Assembly (NCBI RefSeq): GCF_022376445.1
Contig: NW_025954962.1
Span: 124,001 to 188,000 of the forward strand
From: Fomitopsis serialis
Taxonomy: Eukaryota; Basidiomycota; Agaricomycetes; Polyporales; Fomitopsidaceae
Direction of reading: 5' to 3'
DNA length: 64,000 nucleotides
In this document: piece after piece, positions 34,963 to 46,781 of the stretch
Numbering within the stretch: position 1 is the first letter of the stretch
Layout of the letters: each line of letters opens with the position of its first letter
Notes under the pieces: generated by a model
Seen by the model: only the letters and a program-made list of their open reading frames with translations
Told to the model about the DNA's origin: nothing
Database searches by the model: none
Program-made: the position numbers and the translations under genes

Positions 34963-35817
34963 TCATCCCTCGTAGCGGTACGCCACCATCGCCTCGATCC
35001 GGTGCACGTCCGTGCTGAAGCTCCGCAGCTTCACCTGCTGGCTCTTGCTCGCCTCGATCGCCAGCGGGTCCGTGTCCACCCACTCGTCCGCCGGCACGTC
35101 CGCAGACTCCGTCGTGTACGTCAGGATGTTGAACACCGTCGCCTCGTCGATCACCGGCAGGAACGTCACCGTCGACACGATTTGCTTCAGGATGTTGCGT
35201 ATTTCCGCCTGGATCTCCGCCTCCGGTTTCGCGGCTGCGCTGTCGGCGACACGTAAACAGACAGTTCCGCGGCAAGGCAGATGCAGATGGACGTACGGCT
35301 CCGACGTATTTGTCGGTTGCTCGACGAGATTGATGTCGAACACCCATCGCTCGAGCGTCGTCCGGGAGTCTTTGGAAATGATCGCGAGGACAATTTGCGT
35401 GACAGACCCGGTCAACAGCCACTCTATGAACAGCCTCAGACACTTTCGAATGATTGAATGAGGGTTGCTCACTGTTGACTTGTTTGAGTATCCTGTCCGT
35501 TGGTCAGCCCCCTTGATCGACGGATATGAAAGAGACAAAGGACATGCCTCTCCAGGTAGTTCTCCAGGGCTAGATCTTGTGTAACCAGAACTGTCTGCCC
35601 GTACTTCTTGACCATGTGAAAGTCGTCAGCAGGATACACACCGCGCTGGAACAGTATCCTACACGAGGCGACAAGCTCATGTCAGCTCACACGGAATGAA
35701 CACCGGCAGTAGCGCGGACAAACGTGTTTGCAGCGAACTTGAAGAATTCGGTGACAAGGTTCGTAGAGCCCTTCAGGGTGATCGCCTGGCGTGTCGGTGC
35801 CTGCTTGGTAGGTGCCA
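34963..35817 (-). CDS. mad2: Spindle checkpoint protein Mad2 (HORMA domain)
   Basis: Mad2 inhibits Cdc20-APC/C until kinetochores are attached. The ATG at 35817 gives MAPTKQAPTRQAITLKGST, then NLVTEFFKFAANTILFQRGVYP, the start of the HORMA domain, and DDFHMVKKYGQTVLVTQD. WLLTGSVTQIVLAII and LERWVFDINLVEQP follow. FLPVIDEATVFNILTYT and VKLRSFSTDVHRIEAMVAYRYEG form the C-terminal safety-belt region. The length of about 210 residues is normal. The second intron (minus-strand start near 35552) has a GC donor (GAG|GCATGT...GACAG) and the frame requires it. The third intron joins QVN to KWLLTG. Confidence 0.93.
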
Positions 35818-36287
35818 TACTTGCGGTCGTGAGTTTCACGCGTGTAGAACGGTTGCGGAGGCAGTGGCTGAGAGTGGCGGTTTGCGAGTGGCGATCGTAT
35901 GGTTTAGGACGCGAACCACACGCGTCGCGTCGCTAATTGAACTATACCGCGTCGGTCACGTGGCCATGACTAGTGGGCGTCGTCCGACTCCCGAGTCGGT
36001 GAGAGCAGCGGTTTGTCGGTCTGTCGCTCTGATAGCTACTCGATATGAATCTGACGTTTGTCTGTCAAATTCTAGTTACGGTTGCACTTCGTCTGCAGCA
36101 TCTTCCCAGAGAGGATGTTCTCGTCAGGGCCCCGTCGTTACCAGACTCTAGACGTGGGAGGGAGAGCTGAGGCATGATGAGCAATCCATGATGAATGGAT
36201 CGAATTTCGAATGCAGCACGCTGGCTGTGCATACGGAGCATACAAATCCATAAGGTACGATGAAGTGAAAGAGAAACGCCCAATCCG
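35818..36287. other. Intergenic region upstream of mad2
   Basis: No gene is seen; the region contains the mad2 promoter and the 3' end of the neighbouring gene. Confidence 0.5.
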
Positions 36288-37019
36288 TCATCGCCATGCC
36301 TTCAAAGGGCTCATGTCCGAGCCCAGATCCATGTCTGACACGTCCGACTCTTCGTAGTCCGAGTTTGCATCGAGGTCCATCTCTCCCAAGTCCGGCTCAG
36401 ACTGAAGGTCCATGTCCGAGTTGACATGCGCCGTGAGCATGTGCTCGAGCATGTCTTCCTCCTGCGACTCGTCGTCCTCACCGTTCGGCGCTGCAGCCGA
36501 GCAAGCCGGAACCTCCGGTGAAGACGAGGACGAGGACGAAGCAGCCCGGCCACCCTTGTCGACCGCTGGAGCGCGGCGGGACCTCGGCGGCGGGGCCTCG
36601 TCGTCGCTCGAGTCCGACGAGAGCGTGAGATCGATAAAGACAGTTTGTGGCTTCGGTTGTGCTACCGTCTTGCGCACGTTGACAGGAGTCCGCACCCTGG
36701 CCGGCGACATGCGGGATTTGACGGGTGTGTGCGAAATCGTAGTCTTGACCTTGACCGAATGGGCTCCGGAACGACTCTTGCCAGCCGTCTTCACGGACGT
36801 GGTGGCCACATATTGGTACGTAGCTATCGCATCATCAGATGTCCGCGAGATCATAAGCTTGTGGACCAGAGACAGGCAGCCGTTGGGACGATACGCACAA
36901 TTGGACGGGCGGTCTGCACGGTTAGCGTTGTTGCGAGAGCCTAGAGGGACAGCACTTGACCGGACAGGCTGCTTCCACAGCCTGCGCCTCTTGCGTTCTT
37001 CCCCCGCATCCCCGCGCAT
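36288..37019 (-). CDS. Acidic/Ser-rich coding region with SUMO-interacting-like motif
   Basis: An open frame of 243 codons begins with a basic segment (RGDAGEERKRRRLWKQPVRSS). It continues with Lys/Thr-Pro repeats (HTPVKSRMSPARVRTPVNVRK), then VFIDLTLSSDSSDDEAP, which matches a SUMO-interacting motif (hydrophobic core followed by phospho-Ser/acidic residues). The tail is rich in Glu, Asp and Ser. It lies 3' of the RNase III-domain exons and could be the C-terminal part of that gene: introns at about 37130 and 37040 would join them if one base is missing in the small exon between. It may instead be a separate gene. An intron may also remove part of residues 34-65. Confidence 0.5.
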   Translation of the reverse strand: MRGDAGEERKRRRLWKQPVRSSAVPLGSRNNANRADRPSNCAYRPNGCLSLVHKLMISRTSDDAIATYQYVATTSVKTAGKSRSGAHSVKVKTTISHTPVKSRMSPARVRTPVNVRKTVAQPKPQTVFIDLTLSSDSSDDEAPPPRSRRAPAVDKGGRAASSSSSSSPEVPACSAAAPNGEDDESQEEDMLEHMLTAHVNSDMDLQSEPDLGEMDLDANSDYEESDVSDMDLGSDMSPLKAWR

Positions 37020-37128
37020 GCTATAATCCGAGCTTGTGTACGGTCGTGCCCGCTTACCGTTGGGTAGCTTTTGACTGAGAACGGAAGAATAAACCCGCGA
37101 GAGCAGCCGTCAGAGGCCAGTCAGAGTC

Positions 37129-37703
37129 TCACCATTCGTAGAAAGCCTTCGTCGCCACAGTCACCAGAGGAGCATAGAGGTCTGCGACCCAATCACAAAG
37201 CGCGGTGAAGCCCTTCTCCTTGTAGTAGGCGCCTAGGACAGTCTCGAACAGGTCAGCCGTTGCCTTGACTTCTGTGTACGACTTGACCGCTGAGGCTGAC
37301 GCGCCTTCCCCGAAGTCCATCCTCGATAGGGCTCTCAGGACCACGTCGGGGACGGCGAGGATGTCAAGCTTCTCCGCCACTCTCGAAAAGACAGCGTTAG
37401 AGTGCAGGACGCCGCGGAGGTTCTGTGGCTTGTTGAGTTATGTCTTGACGAGGAGTGCCCGCCGGGTGCGCACCGTGTATAAATGAGGAGACCCTGGGGT
37501 ATCTGGTTGTAGAGGATGGTCCCAATCGTGGCGTACATGAGGGCGTCGCCTAGGAACTCGAGGCGCTCCCTCTCCATGTGGGCGGATCCTGCGAGGAGCC
37601 TCGCCCAGGTGGCGTCCGACAATGGAGGCAACGCGGCATCAAACTCGGGCCTGCGGATGGCTGCGACGACCGCATCGTAGATGGCTCGGTGTAATGCTAT
37701 CAT
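37129..37703 (-). CDS. RNase III-domain protein
   Basis: The RNase III signature ERLEFLGDALMYATIGTILYNQIP is present, as is the second acidic motif ADLFETVLGAYYKEKG. Together they supply the acidic residues of the two-metal dsRNA-cleaving site. The frame runs from the ATG at 37703 (MIALHRAIYDAV) to FYEW at 37129, where a GTGAGA donor suggests the gene continues. As written, the exon breaks at 37492-37494. Adding one base to the CCC run (GGG on the coding strand) gives IPQGSPHLYT followed by a clean GTGCGC...CAAG intron and PQNLRGVLHSNAVFSRVAEKL. No dsRNA-binding, PAZ or helicase domain is visible, so this is not a full Dicer. It may be a ribosomal or rRNA-processing type RNase III. Confidence 0.72.
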
Positions 37704-38050
37704 GGCGTCAGAAATACTAGGAACCACAGAGGTAGATTATTGTGAGAAGGAAATGACAGACGAAGAGGTAGCGAGCAGTAGAAATGGCTGGAAGGTGTGG
37801 CCTTGAGTGGTACCGTCGATGCTAGTCTGTTGTCAGCCTTGAAACAGGTGCATGTGGCGAGAGACAAGAGAGGTCGTCCGAGCTTTGACCAGAGGTCGGC
37901 GACGCGTCGAAGGCGCACGTGAGAGCCTGCCACAGACGCGTTCGAATTCTTGTTTTCCAATCCATCGTGGCGTCCTGCCCACCGCTTTGCCCCACCTATT
38001 GTGTATGCTCTGACCATAACTTCCATTTCCAAAGGCATAAAGGCGACAAT
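37704..38050. other. Divergent promoter, RNase III gene / nup170
   Basis: About 350 bp separate the two divergent starts. No recognisable core element was found. Confidence 0.5.
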
Positions 38051-41000
38051 ATGAACGGCCACGCTGACCCGTCTTCGAGCATGCTTGGGGCATCCACAAG
38101 CACCAGAGGCCGACAACTCCAGGTCGCGCCGAAGCCTGTCCCCGCACTTGACCTACCCGCTCTCCAGAACGCCAGTCGCGTTCTCCAGGATCAGCTCCTT
38201 AAGGACACACAAACCTTGCCGGACCTGAATGACCTGCTCACAGTTCGTGCGTCGCAATGGTTCGGTCGATGTTAGCGCGTTCACCTGACAGTCTCGAGTA
38301 GCTGGCGTACCATCGTCCGCGTCATACAGCGTCTTCCCCGATGACTTCCGCGTCCCGTTCCAGAAGAGGAGGCTTGTTGGGATCCCAGAGGGATTGTTTC
38401 AATATTACACCAGTACGTCCTGCATTGTGCATTGCATGCGTGCATGCATGTTCATACCTCCACAGCCACTAGCGTCACATCTCATATGGGGTTGATGCCT
38501 CAAATGAGCGTGTATGGATTACGATTGACCATAATTTATTCCTGTGGGACTACGTGGAGGGGTGCGTGTTGTGTCGACAGAACTCATCGTTGGTCTGACG
38601 CTTCCTGTCCAGTCAAGAGCTGAGCTCTTTTGTGGACCAACCGGACGTTATAACACACGTCGCGCTCGTCAAGCCCAAGCCCAGCGTCTTCATAGACGAG
38701 ATTACTTCTCTTTGGTGATATGCACTCCCCTCTCAGTATGCTATTGGCGTCTCCACCACGCCGGCCACCGGGCCCAATAACCGCCCGCGCAAGGAGATCA
38801 AGATGTACGCCACTGACATGGCAATACCCAGCGACATGGAGATGACGTCCGTTATTGGAACCGAGGATGGTCGAATATTCATGTGTGGCGTTCAAGACGG
38901 GGCTTTACGAGTTCACTACCAAGAGAAGGAAGGGTGGTTCGGCAAGAGGGTGCAATTATCAACCATTCTGTTGGAGGAGTGCAGAGCCTTCTTCCTCGAC
39001 TAGCAGCACCGAAGCTGGAAGGTGAGCTGATCGTTTTCGCGCACAAAATCCAGTCTCGAACCTTGCTTGTAGACCGCATCATATCTCTTGTTGCCGACAA
39101 CCCCAGAATTGCTTCTACGGGCTGACAACAAAGAACACGATCTGGTATACAAACAAACGGCGAAAAGAGCGTACAGCACCTTCAGACCCTCTCCAATCTG
39201 TACAAAGCTGCACAGGACAAAGCACCTGGCTCGCCTGCGTGACACCGCAGAACTTCCAATCATCTCCTTACATGTCATTGACACGTCAGAAGCACGATCA
39301 GGAGTCCAGTTGATGGCCGTGACTACCAACGGTGTCCGACTATACTTCGCACCGTCCTCCGGTTTCTACTCATACAACTATGCGAGCGCTAGCGGCACTC
39401 CAACTAGCTCGCGTCCGCTTCAGCTCATGCATGTGCGACTCCCGCCGTCCAATTTGCTGCATCCGGATGAACAATCGAACCCCTACCGGCCTCTGCGTCA
39501 AACTTCGGAATGTCGCAAGCACCTCCGCCGTCCATCTCGCGGCCATATATTGTCTCTGCCCTCGAGAACTCGTGTTATGATGTCGGACTCACTGTCGCCG
39601 CCCAGCCGGGTGACGTTGACGGCACCGACTTCGTCTTGTGCATGTCCCCGGACTTGACTCGCATTGGCTCGCTCGGCCAGCTTCACGGTCCGCCGCCTCA
39701 ACAGCAGAACACGCAATACGCGAATACGAACTATGGCACTGTTCCGGGTCCTAGCCGACCGCCGCTTACTGAGCATGCTACTCTGCTATCGATTCCGGGA
39801 CGGACTTGGGGTATGGCACCAGTGCCTCGAAGCTCGTCTGCTGCGGCTGTCGCTGGGCCATCCGGTACACCTGCTCCGGTGGTTACCAACGAATGGCGTA
39901 CCAGTTCTCCGAACCGACAAGACAATTCATGATCCTGACGAACGTCGGATTGACGTTCCTGGCGAAACGAAGGTCACTGGATTACCTGAAGGATGTCATT
40001 GAAGAATTCAGATTGAGGGCAATGCCCAGCCGCTATTGAGTTCCGCGACAGGTGAGAGGGCTCCCTACGTCCTTGATATGGAACTGTATAACCACGATCT
40101 ATAGCTTCGGCCGAGATCAAACTTGCGCGATGTTGCTAGCTATTGCGAGCGGGAACACATTCTTGGACCAATCGGAACAGTCACTGCTAGGCAGCATCAG
40201 CACCGTAAGCCCTGAAATTGCCATGGTAGCTAAGCAGGCATTTTATGACTTCGGCGAGCGGCCAATGTGGTCAGAGCGCGTAACATACGGCACGAGCAGT
40301 GAGCAGTTTGCTTTATGTCTTTAACTGAGCTCAATGGTGAGTAGCGGAAGGCTCTGGTACAGCCATTTTCAGCGGCCGACGGGAAGGTCTTACCATGTAT
40401 TTCGCTCGATTGGTCAGGCCATTCTGGAAAGCCAATGTTACTACGCCGGGGCAAGTGCTGTTACAGTTGGTCTGTCTGCATTGGAAGCTGACGAACATTC
40501 ACTGGCAGGGCTGCTGGCCTACAGCATCTGAGTGTTCCTGACGACGTCCTCGTCACTGCCCAGAAGAACCTGTTCGCTTTGAAAGAGTTGCTGGACACAA
40601 ATCCCCAACTCTTTCACTCAGCACCCGGCGATCATACTGGCGCACGGTCAACGACGGTCAGCGAGCAGGAGGCCTGGAAGGTAGGCCAATAGTGAACTGA
40701 ACTGTGCCGTGTCGTCCTGAGACCATTTCCGCAGGCGGAGCAAAGTTCGGTGTCGCAACTCATGTCTCTTCTCGGCAGGACAATCGAGGCGATCTCATTC
40801 ATTCTCCTGCTGAGCGATCATAGACTGGGGGAGCTCATCCGACAGTGCGTATAGTCCATCACTCACGGACTTCGCTAAAGTAGAGCAATCAGGTGTGAAC
40901 CCGATGTCCAGCGACTCGTCACAAGCATGACCTTCGAGGACCTAATAACCGACGAGAAGGGCATTGCAGCGTCCCGGGCGTTGGTCAACGTCGTGATCAA

Positions 41001-43101
41001 CCAACAGATCGGCCAGCAAATAAGCGTAAGCAGTTCTGTACCGTGTCTGCGCTCAACACTGTTTACCTACACATAAGCGCAGGTGGACACTGTCAGCGAG
41101 GTCTTGCAACAACGATGCGGCTCATTCTGCAGTACCGATGATGTGATGCTTTACAAGGTAGGAGTGCCTCCGCCTTGCAAGCCGTTGCCATTCAACATCG
41201 TTTCAGGCGAGAGAGAACATCCGCAAAGCCATTGAGACGCGGAATCCCGCAGAACGTCAGACTTGGCTTGGAGAATCGCTTAAGTAGGTCAGACTCAGGC
41301 CCCGTTGTCTTCGGCGCTGACTTGATGCATAGGCTGTTCATGAAAGGGGCTCGCAACCTCGATTTCGAGGGCTCCGGGAGATATGCGGCGATTACCAGCA
41401 GCTCAGCTACGCGAAAGGTCAGTAATACGTTTGAACCCGATTTGCTCAGCATAATGCAAACAATGGAAACCCGAATAGGCGCGGTGGAACTGCCATTACA
41501 TTGCGCGCAAGCGTACGATGCTGATGGGCAGGGCCATGAACACTGGCATGCCGGTGCCCTGCGAATGATCCTCGTGCCAAGGCATGGGAACGGCGATTGC
41601 ATTGTTATCAGCTGGTATTGGACTCGCTGTCGGTATTCGAGCAGCGGTGTAACCAGCAAAATATCTCTGACGAGACGGAGCGTGTCCGGAGTCATGCCTA
41701 CGAACTCGCGTTCGAAGGCGAAGATGAGATGTTCCACTCAACATTGTATGACTGGTTGATTGAACGAGGGATGGCGGACGAGTTGCTCGAGGTGAGTAGG
41801 TTGAGTTCAACAGCGTGAATGATGATGTGACTATTGGTTCGCAGATGCGTCCGGCCTATCTGGAAGCCCATCTGAGACGGCATCCCCTGACCGTGCAAAA
41901 GCTGCAGTTGCTGTGGCAATTCTATGTCAAGGATGGTCAGCCATTACGAGCAGCGGAGGTGTTGGCAGCGTTGGCGGAGTCCACCGAGTAAGTCGCATCA
42001 TTCCCCATTCAGAGTAGACTCATGACGTGCTTGTTCTCAGCTTCGATTTGCCGCTCGATGCGCGACTGAGTATCTCACACTCGCAGTTGGGAACGCGAAG
42101 TCACACCCCGTCTCCGCCGGCAGTAGACAAGAGACGGCAATCGCCTTCCTCACCGACCTGGAGGAGAAGCTCGAGGTTGCCCAGGTGCAGCTCGAACTCT
42201 CAACACTCTCATGCCGCACTTCAACGATCAAGACGAGGTCGGCGAGAAAGCCAGGCTCCTGTCCCAGAGTTTGATGTCGATCACGGAGGTATGTGCATCC
42301 TTCGTGTGCAAATCATTCTTGTCCAACCTCGCACCTAGCTATATCAAGAATACGCCGTACCATTCGACTTGCCAGCTATGCAGTTGCTGATTCTGCACGT
42401 CTCCGAGCATCGAGACGAGGGCCTTGTGTGTCCCATCTGGAACAGGATATTCGAGGAAGGTGAGGTTGAGGAATACCTCTTCACTGTGGCGGAATGTTGA
42501 TGTACCTTATTTGTAGCCATCGACAACGCTGAGACTGACGTCGCCGCGGACCATATTGTGTCCAAAGTGGTCCCTCTCGGACAACGATTCTACCCGTCTG
42601 AAAGTGCATTCCCACTACGTGAGTAGTCTCAGTGTCAGATCGCATGATTGATGCCTTACTACGGAGTAGGCCACGTCTCGTCACTACTGGTACGCTTCAG
42701 CCTGGCGCACAAAGGTGCACTCCCATACGGATGGGCGCCTCGAATACTGGTCCAGTGTGGTGTGCCATACCCTGAGGTCTGGGACATCCTCTACGAAATG
42801 TATGAGTCTCAGGCAAGTCCCATTCGTCTAGGCACGTCGGGTGCGATAGCTCATTCTTCCGACAGATCCCACCGTTCAACGAGCAGGCCAATGTACAGTC
42901 GATCTCGTCAGATATTGCCGTGCTCCTTACAGACTGGCTGGAGGATGCCATGCGACCACATCTGCCGTGTCACGGAGCGAGTTCCCTGTATACCGCGTCG
43001 ACCAGGCGGTGGACCAGTATACTGCGGAGCTTGACCCAAGCAGGACAGAAACAAAAGCAGCGTACGAGAATATCAAACGCCAGCTGCGGAGAAATTGGTG
43101 A
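38051..43101 (+). CDS. nup170: Nucleoporin Nup170/Nup155
   Basis: This is a structural nucleoporin of the inner ring of the nuclear pore. A large gene with many small introns starts at 38051 (MNGHADPSSSMLGAST). Family landmarks are SYSVFPDDFRVPFQKRRLVGIPEGLFQYY, MYATDMAIPSDMEMTSVIGTEDGRIFMCG, LAAPKLEGELIVFAHKI, GLTTKNTIWYTN, the C-terminal solenoid (DEMFHSTLYDWLIERGMADELLE, LLWQFYVKDGQPLRAAEVLAALAES) and the end YENIKRQLRRNW at 43101. Two frame breaks are evident: one at 41553-41554, where one extra G continues WHAGCPANDP, and one at 42956-42957, where one extra base continues to SRSEFPVYRVDQAV. Both look like missing bases rather than mutations. It converges on the RING-CH gene with a 133-bp gap. 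Confidence 0.9.
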
Positions 43102-43234
43102 TTATGTTGCATGCTGTACATTGATGTTGTGGGTATGTCTCGGATGTTACAATAAATACGGACTATGCGGCCAACAAGGAATCGGTACAATGTGGATGAG
43201 ATCCAATGTCCACGAAGGGGAAGCATGCGTCGCT

Positions 43235-44183
43235 TTAAACCTCCAGAATTACATCCTCCGCGCGCAGGAGAAGACGCTTGGTGAGCTTCTCCGTCAGTTT
43301 GTACACTTTGTATAGCGCTCTGTGGCAAGTCAGTTTAGTTCATGGGATGGTGAGCACTGCAGTCTTACTGGACTTACCTCGCGGCGCCCATCAAGACAAC
43401 GGCTACCATTAGAAGTGCTACAAAGTCTCGCGAGTCACGGCCTCGGGTATAACCTCTGAGGCGCAACCAGTGGAATGGCAAGGGGATCGAGAGTAGCATG
43501 TGTGCGATGGAGCCTGCACCCACGACAGGTAGACCAAGTAGGAAGCGACGCACAAGGCGTTTGATGAACCCCGGAGGCTTCGCAGGTGTGCGGATGTGCA
43601 TGGGTCGGACTTTGCCCCGTGAGCCCTGGAGGACAGTCTCGTCAAGTAACCTGTCGTCGATGAAGATGTTGACGGTCGCCCTGACGAGGTTCTGGATCAC
43701 CTCGAGCGGATTGTAGAAGCCGTAGGAATAGAGTATTGAGTCTCCGTCGTCGGACAACAGTGAAGTCGTAATGAAAGAGCTGCACAAGACAAGGACAGTG
43801 AATAGAAGGGAAGACACCGCAGCTATGACGACTGATGTCGATGTTATTTGGCGAGTGCACCATTGATTTCGGTGACACTGACCTGGGTTTGTAGCAATGC
43901 CTACCACTCGGGTACGGACGAAGTGGTACCTATACCCGCACTGTGGACATGAATAGAATGCGCTCTGGTTGGCGGCAGTGTTTCGCCACCGTTGAAGGCA
44001 TTTGACGTGCACATGCTATAGGATGGCATCGTCAGTCACAAACAGAGTCGCGCCAGCATTCGCGGTACTTACGCTCATAGAACCCTTGCATAGGCAAGGC
44101 CGAATGAGCCGTCCAAGCTGCGGGTCCTCGCCCTCGAAGCAGATCCGACACTGCTTCTCGCTGTGCGTGTCTGAATCTGCCAT
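43235..44183 (-). CDS. RING-CH (MARCH-type) membrane E3 ubiquitin ligase
   Basis: The ATG at 44183 gives MADSDTHSEKQCRICFEGED. The C4HC3 RING-CH finger follows: CRIC, CLCKGSMS, HVKCLQRWR and CPQCGY, with an intron inside the finger after GSMS. The finger is followed by at least two transmembrane segments (TSVVIAAVSSLLFTVLVLCSSF and a hydrophobic stretch around LLMVAVVLMGAAR), plus a probable further hydrophobic region near LLGLPVVGAGSIAHMLL. A small last exon gives ALYKVYKLTEKLTKRLLLRAEDVILEV. Proteins of this layout ubiquitinate membrane proteins in the ER or endosomes; the substrates are unknown. It diverges from the Myb-like gene, with about 316 bp between starts. Confidence 0.88.
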
Positions 44184-44499
44184 AGCGTTACCTGAAGAAC
44201 TAGATATGAGCGTTGTTAGTATTCTCAGGTCAAGACCAAAGAGTAATGAATAACCGGAGATGAAGGCATGGGAGAGGCTGAGATCTGAGAGTCAGCGGCT
44301 TGTCAGCGGCCTGGAAGGATCATTGCACCGCGCTCGCGCCTCCGCGATCACGTGAATGGATGCGCGCATACACAGGGGCTCAGGCTGGCGCTGGCTCTGG
44401 CGTGCCTTTGTGCAACTACCGTTCGTCCGTCGCGAGGTAGCTAGCCCACACCCATTGGTTTCGAACAGTCTACGCCGCGACCGCGCTACCTATCAATTC

Positions 44500-46320
44500 A
44501 TGTCCTCGGCCCCCACGCCAGGCAGTATTGTCGATCTCCTGGGCGGGGAGGCCGCTCTTGCCAGCCTCTTGCGACAGCGGACCGAGTCTCATCCACAACC
44601 ACAACATCAACCCAATCAAGCTTTGCTGGCCAACCTCGGCTATCTTTTGTCGAACAATGCTCAGCTCTCTTTCAACCCGTCCGTCAGCCAGGGCACCCGC
44701 GGCGCACCGCAACCCTTCAATGCCACTGGACACGGACAGTCTCGGATGACGGGCCCTGAGATGGGACAACTGCTTGTCGCGCTCCAGCAAGCGACACAAC
44801 AAACAGCAGTATCCGGTATGTCCCATCCGAACTCGCAGCCCCCGAGCCAGGCGACAACGCTCGACAAGCTAGCGGGTTCCTCGCCGGATGACGAGAGGAT
44901 TCTTGTGAATACTTTGGCAACTAGGGGACTGAAGGGGTGGTCTGTCAGACAGGCACTGGAAGCTTTGCATGGTGTTCGTTGTGTCATTGTGTTCACCAGC
45001 GCTCTGATTGACACGACCTCAGGTTAACAATCACACTGGCGGGTCTTGGAAGGACTACTTCCTGGACAACTATGACCGCTTGTCGCAGCGTGTTTCACTC
45101 TCAAACGAAGAAGAGGAAGACCCGGAGTCGTCACCGGTTGCGATCTCAAGAGGGAGAACGATGTCAAGAGGAGATAGCTCTGGTAATGGCCCTCCTACGT
45201 TGCACACAAGCCGACACTCGGCATCCCGCCCGAGGCCAAAAAAGCAGCGCAGTCGATCCCGGGGACGATCGAACTCTCGTGTACGTCCGCAACAACGCGT
45301 ACGCTTCTCCGAATCACCGTCAAGGTCGCCCACACCCCCACCTCCTGCTGGTCCGTCTACAGGAAATGGGAGGAGGTATACGGAAGAGGAAGAGGAATAT
45401 TTCATCAAATCGCTCAAACGGCAGCTACGCAATAATCCCTTTGTTACTTTCAAGAAGATGGCACAGGTACTGGCGGAGAAGGTGAGCGAGATCCAACCAC
45501 GGATGCATACGCTCATTCTGTCGACTAGGCACCTGCCTGTGGCCGATCAGTAGACTCATGGAGAAGTCATTTAACTATGGGAAGACGCACCGACGTCGAT
45601 CGCATGATTGCTGATGCCCGAGACAAACACAAGGGACGCATGTGCGAAGAACTCTCAGTCGAACATCACGGAGACGATCAGTCGAGCGCGGAAGACGAGA
45701 GTAACGAGGAAAAGTCAGCGGGGACGCATCACGGAAAGGGTAGGGAAAGCAGCCAGGCTTGTCTGCCGGATGAAGATCCTGATACGGAAGAGGACATCCC
45801 GAACATGACCACGTCGGGGCAACTGTTGAGGATGGCCGACTTTCGTATGGCTGCCAGATATATCGCCTCGAGAGGAGATTGGGATTCCGCCCTTCTAAAC
45901 TCGCGAGGTGGGACGCTTTCGCACTGCAGGTATGTGATAGCCATACGAGCTGTGTTGGTTTTGACTCAAAGTACACCTGTGTGTCTGACCATCGTACAAT
46001 TCTTAAGTATCCCCAACGGACTGCCAAAGCATGGGCACAGGCATACCTCAATCACCGCACGGGTAGGTCGTTCGCATCGTGAAACAACGGGGACACGTCA
46101 ATGTTCATGATCTGTATCAGTTATAGATCAGATGGTGCCGAAGTACAGGGCACGGTATGCACAGTGCCAGGAGAGGCGGACCTCATCGAAGGCTGGTGAC
46201 GCGGGCACCACAACAGGCTCACCGTCATTCCACGACGGGAGCAAGCGCAGCCATCGGGAGGTCGACGGAGACGATGGAGCGGTTTCTGCTACTGGAAAGC
46301 GTCCAAGAGATTCATATTGA
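44500..46320 (+). CDS. Myb/SANT-like DNA-binding protein
   Basis: I chose the ATG at 44500 (MSSAPTPGSIVDLLGGEAAL). A Gln/Ser-rich N-terminus is followed by a helical element (LKGWSVRQALEALHGVNNHTGGSWKDYFLDNYDRL) and an Arg/Ser nuclear region (RPKKQRSRSRGRSNSR). A first Myb-like module (YTEEEEEYFIKSLKRQL, FKKMAQVLAEKAPHRSVDSWRSHL) comes next, then an acidic linker and a second Myb-like module. In the second module the written sequence breaks at GGG 45881-45883. One extra G gives DWGFRPSKLARWDAFALQ joined over an intron to YPQRTAKAWAQAYLNHR. Two such modules recall Rap1-type Myb proteins, but the rest is not similar enough to assign. It is probably nuclear. Confidence 0.7.
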
Positions 46321-46781
46321 GAATGGCTGCATGGATATGCAATGCACGCTCATGTGCCGTATCTTGGAATGCCCCAAACTTCCATTTATGCAGGGCTTGT
46401 ATGAGCGAATTCTATGAAGTATTTTAGTACTTACTGCACTCTTGTCCTCCTCGCATAATTCCGTGAAAGCCATAAGTATCATAATGAGATACGTTCTGCA
46501 GTGCGTATGCCCCCAATACAAATGAGATGTTGGGTCGGATTGCTAGCGACTTGTATGGGGATCAAGTCGCTTTCAGTGACAACGCGACGTTATGTAGCGT
46601 TCAGCGAGGGGATCACTCGCAATGTTAGCAAACATCATTGAGCTACTTACACATCAGCTTAAGTACTTACGCGACGCGTTGTGCGCCTTTTCCCATTAAG
46701 ATTCCCAACCTTTCCCCGCCGTCAACTCGCTGAGCCTCGCTTGACCAGCGCATTGGCCGTTGACAAAAGGCTGCTATACAT
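46321..46781. other. Intergenic region
   Basis: No gene is seen between the Myb-like gene and the mitochondrial carrier gene (both plus). Confidence 0.5.
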
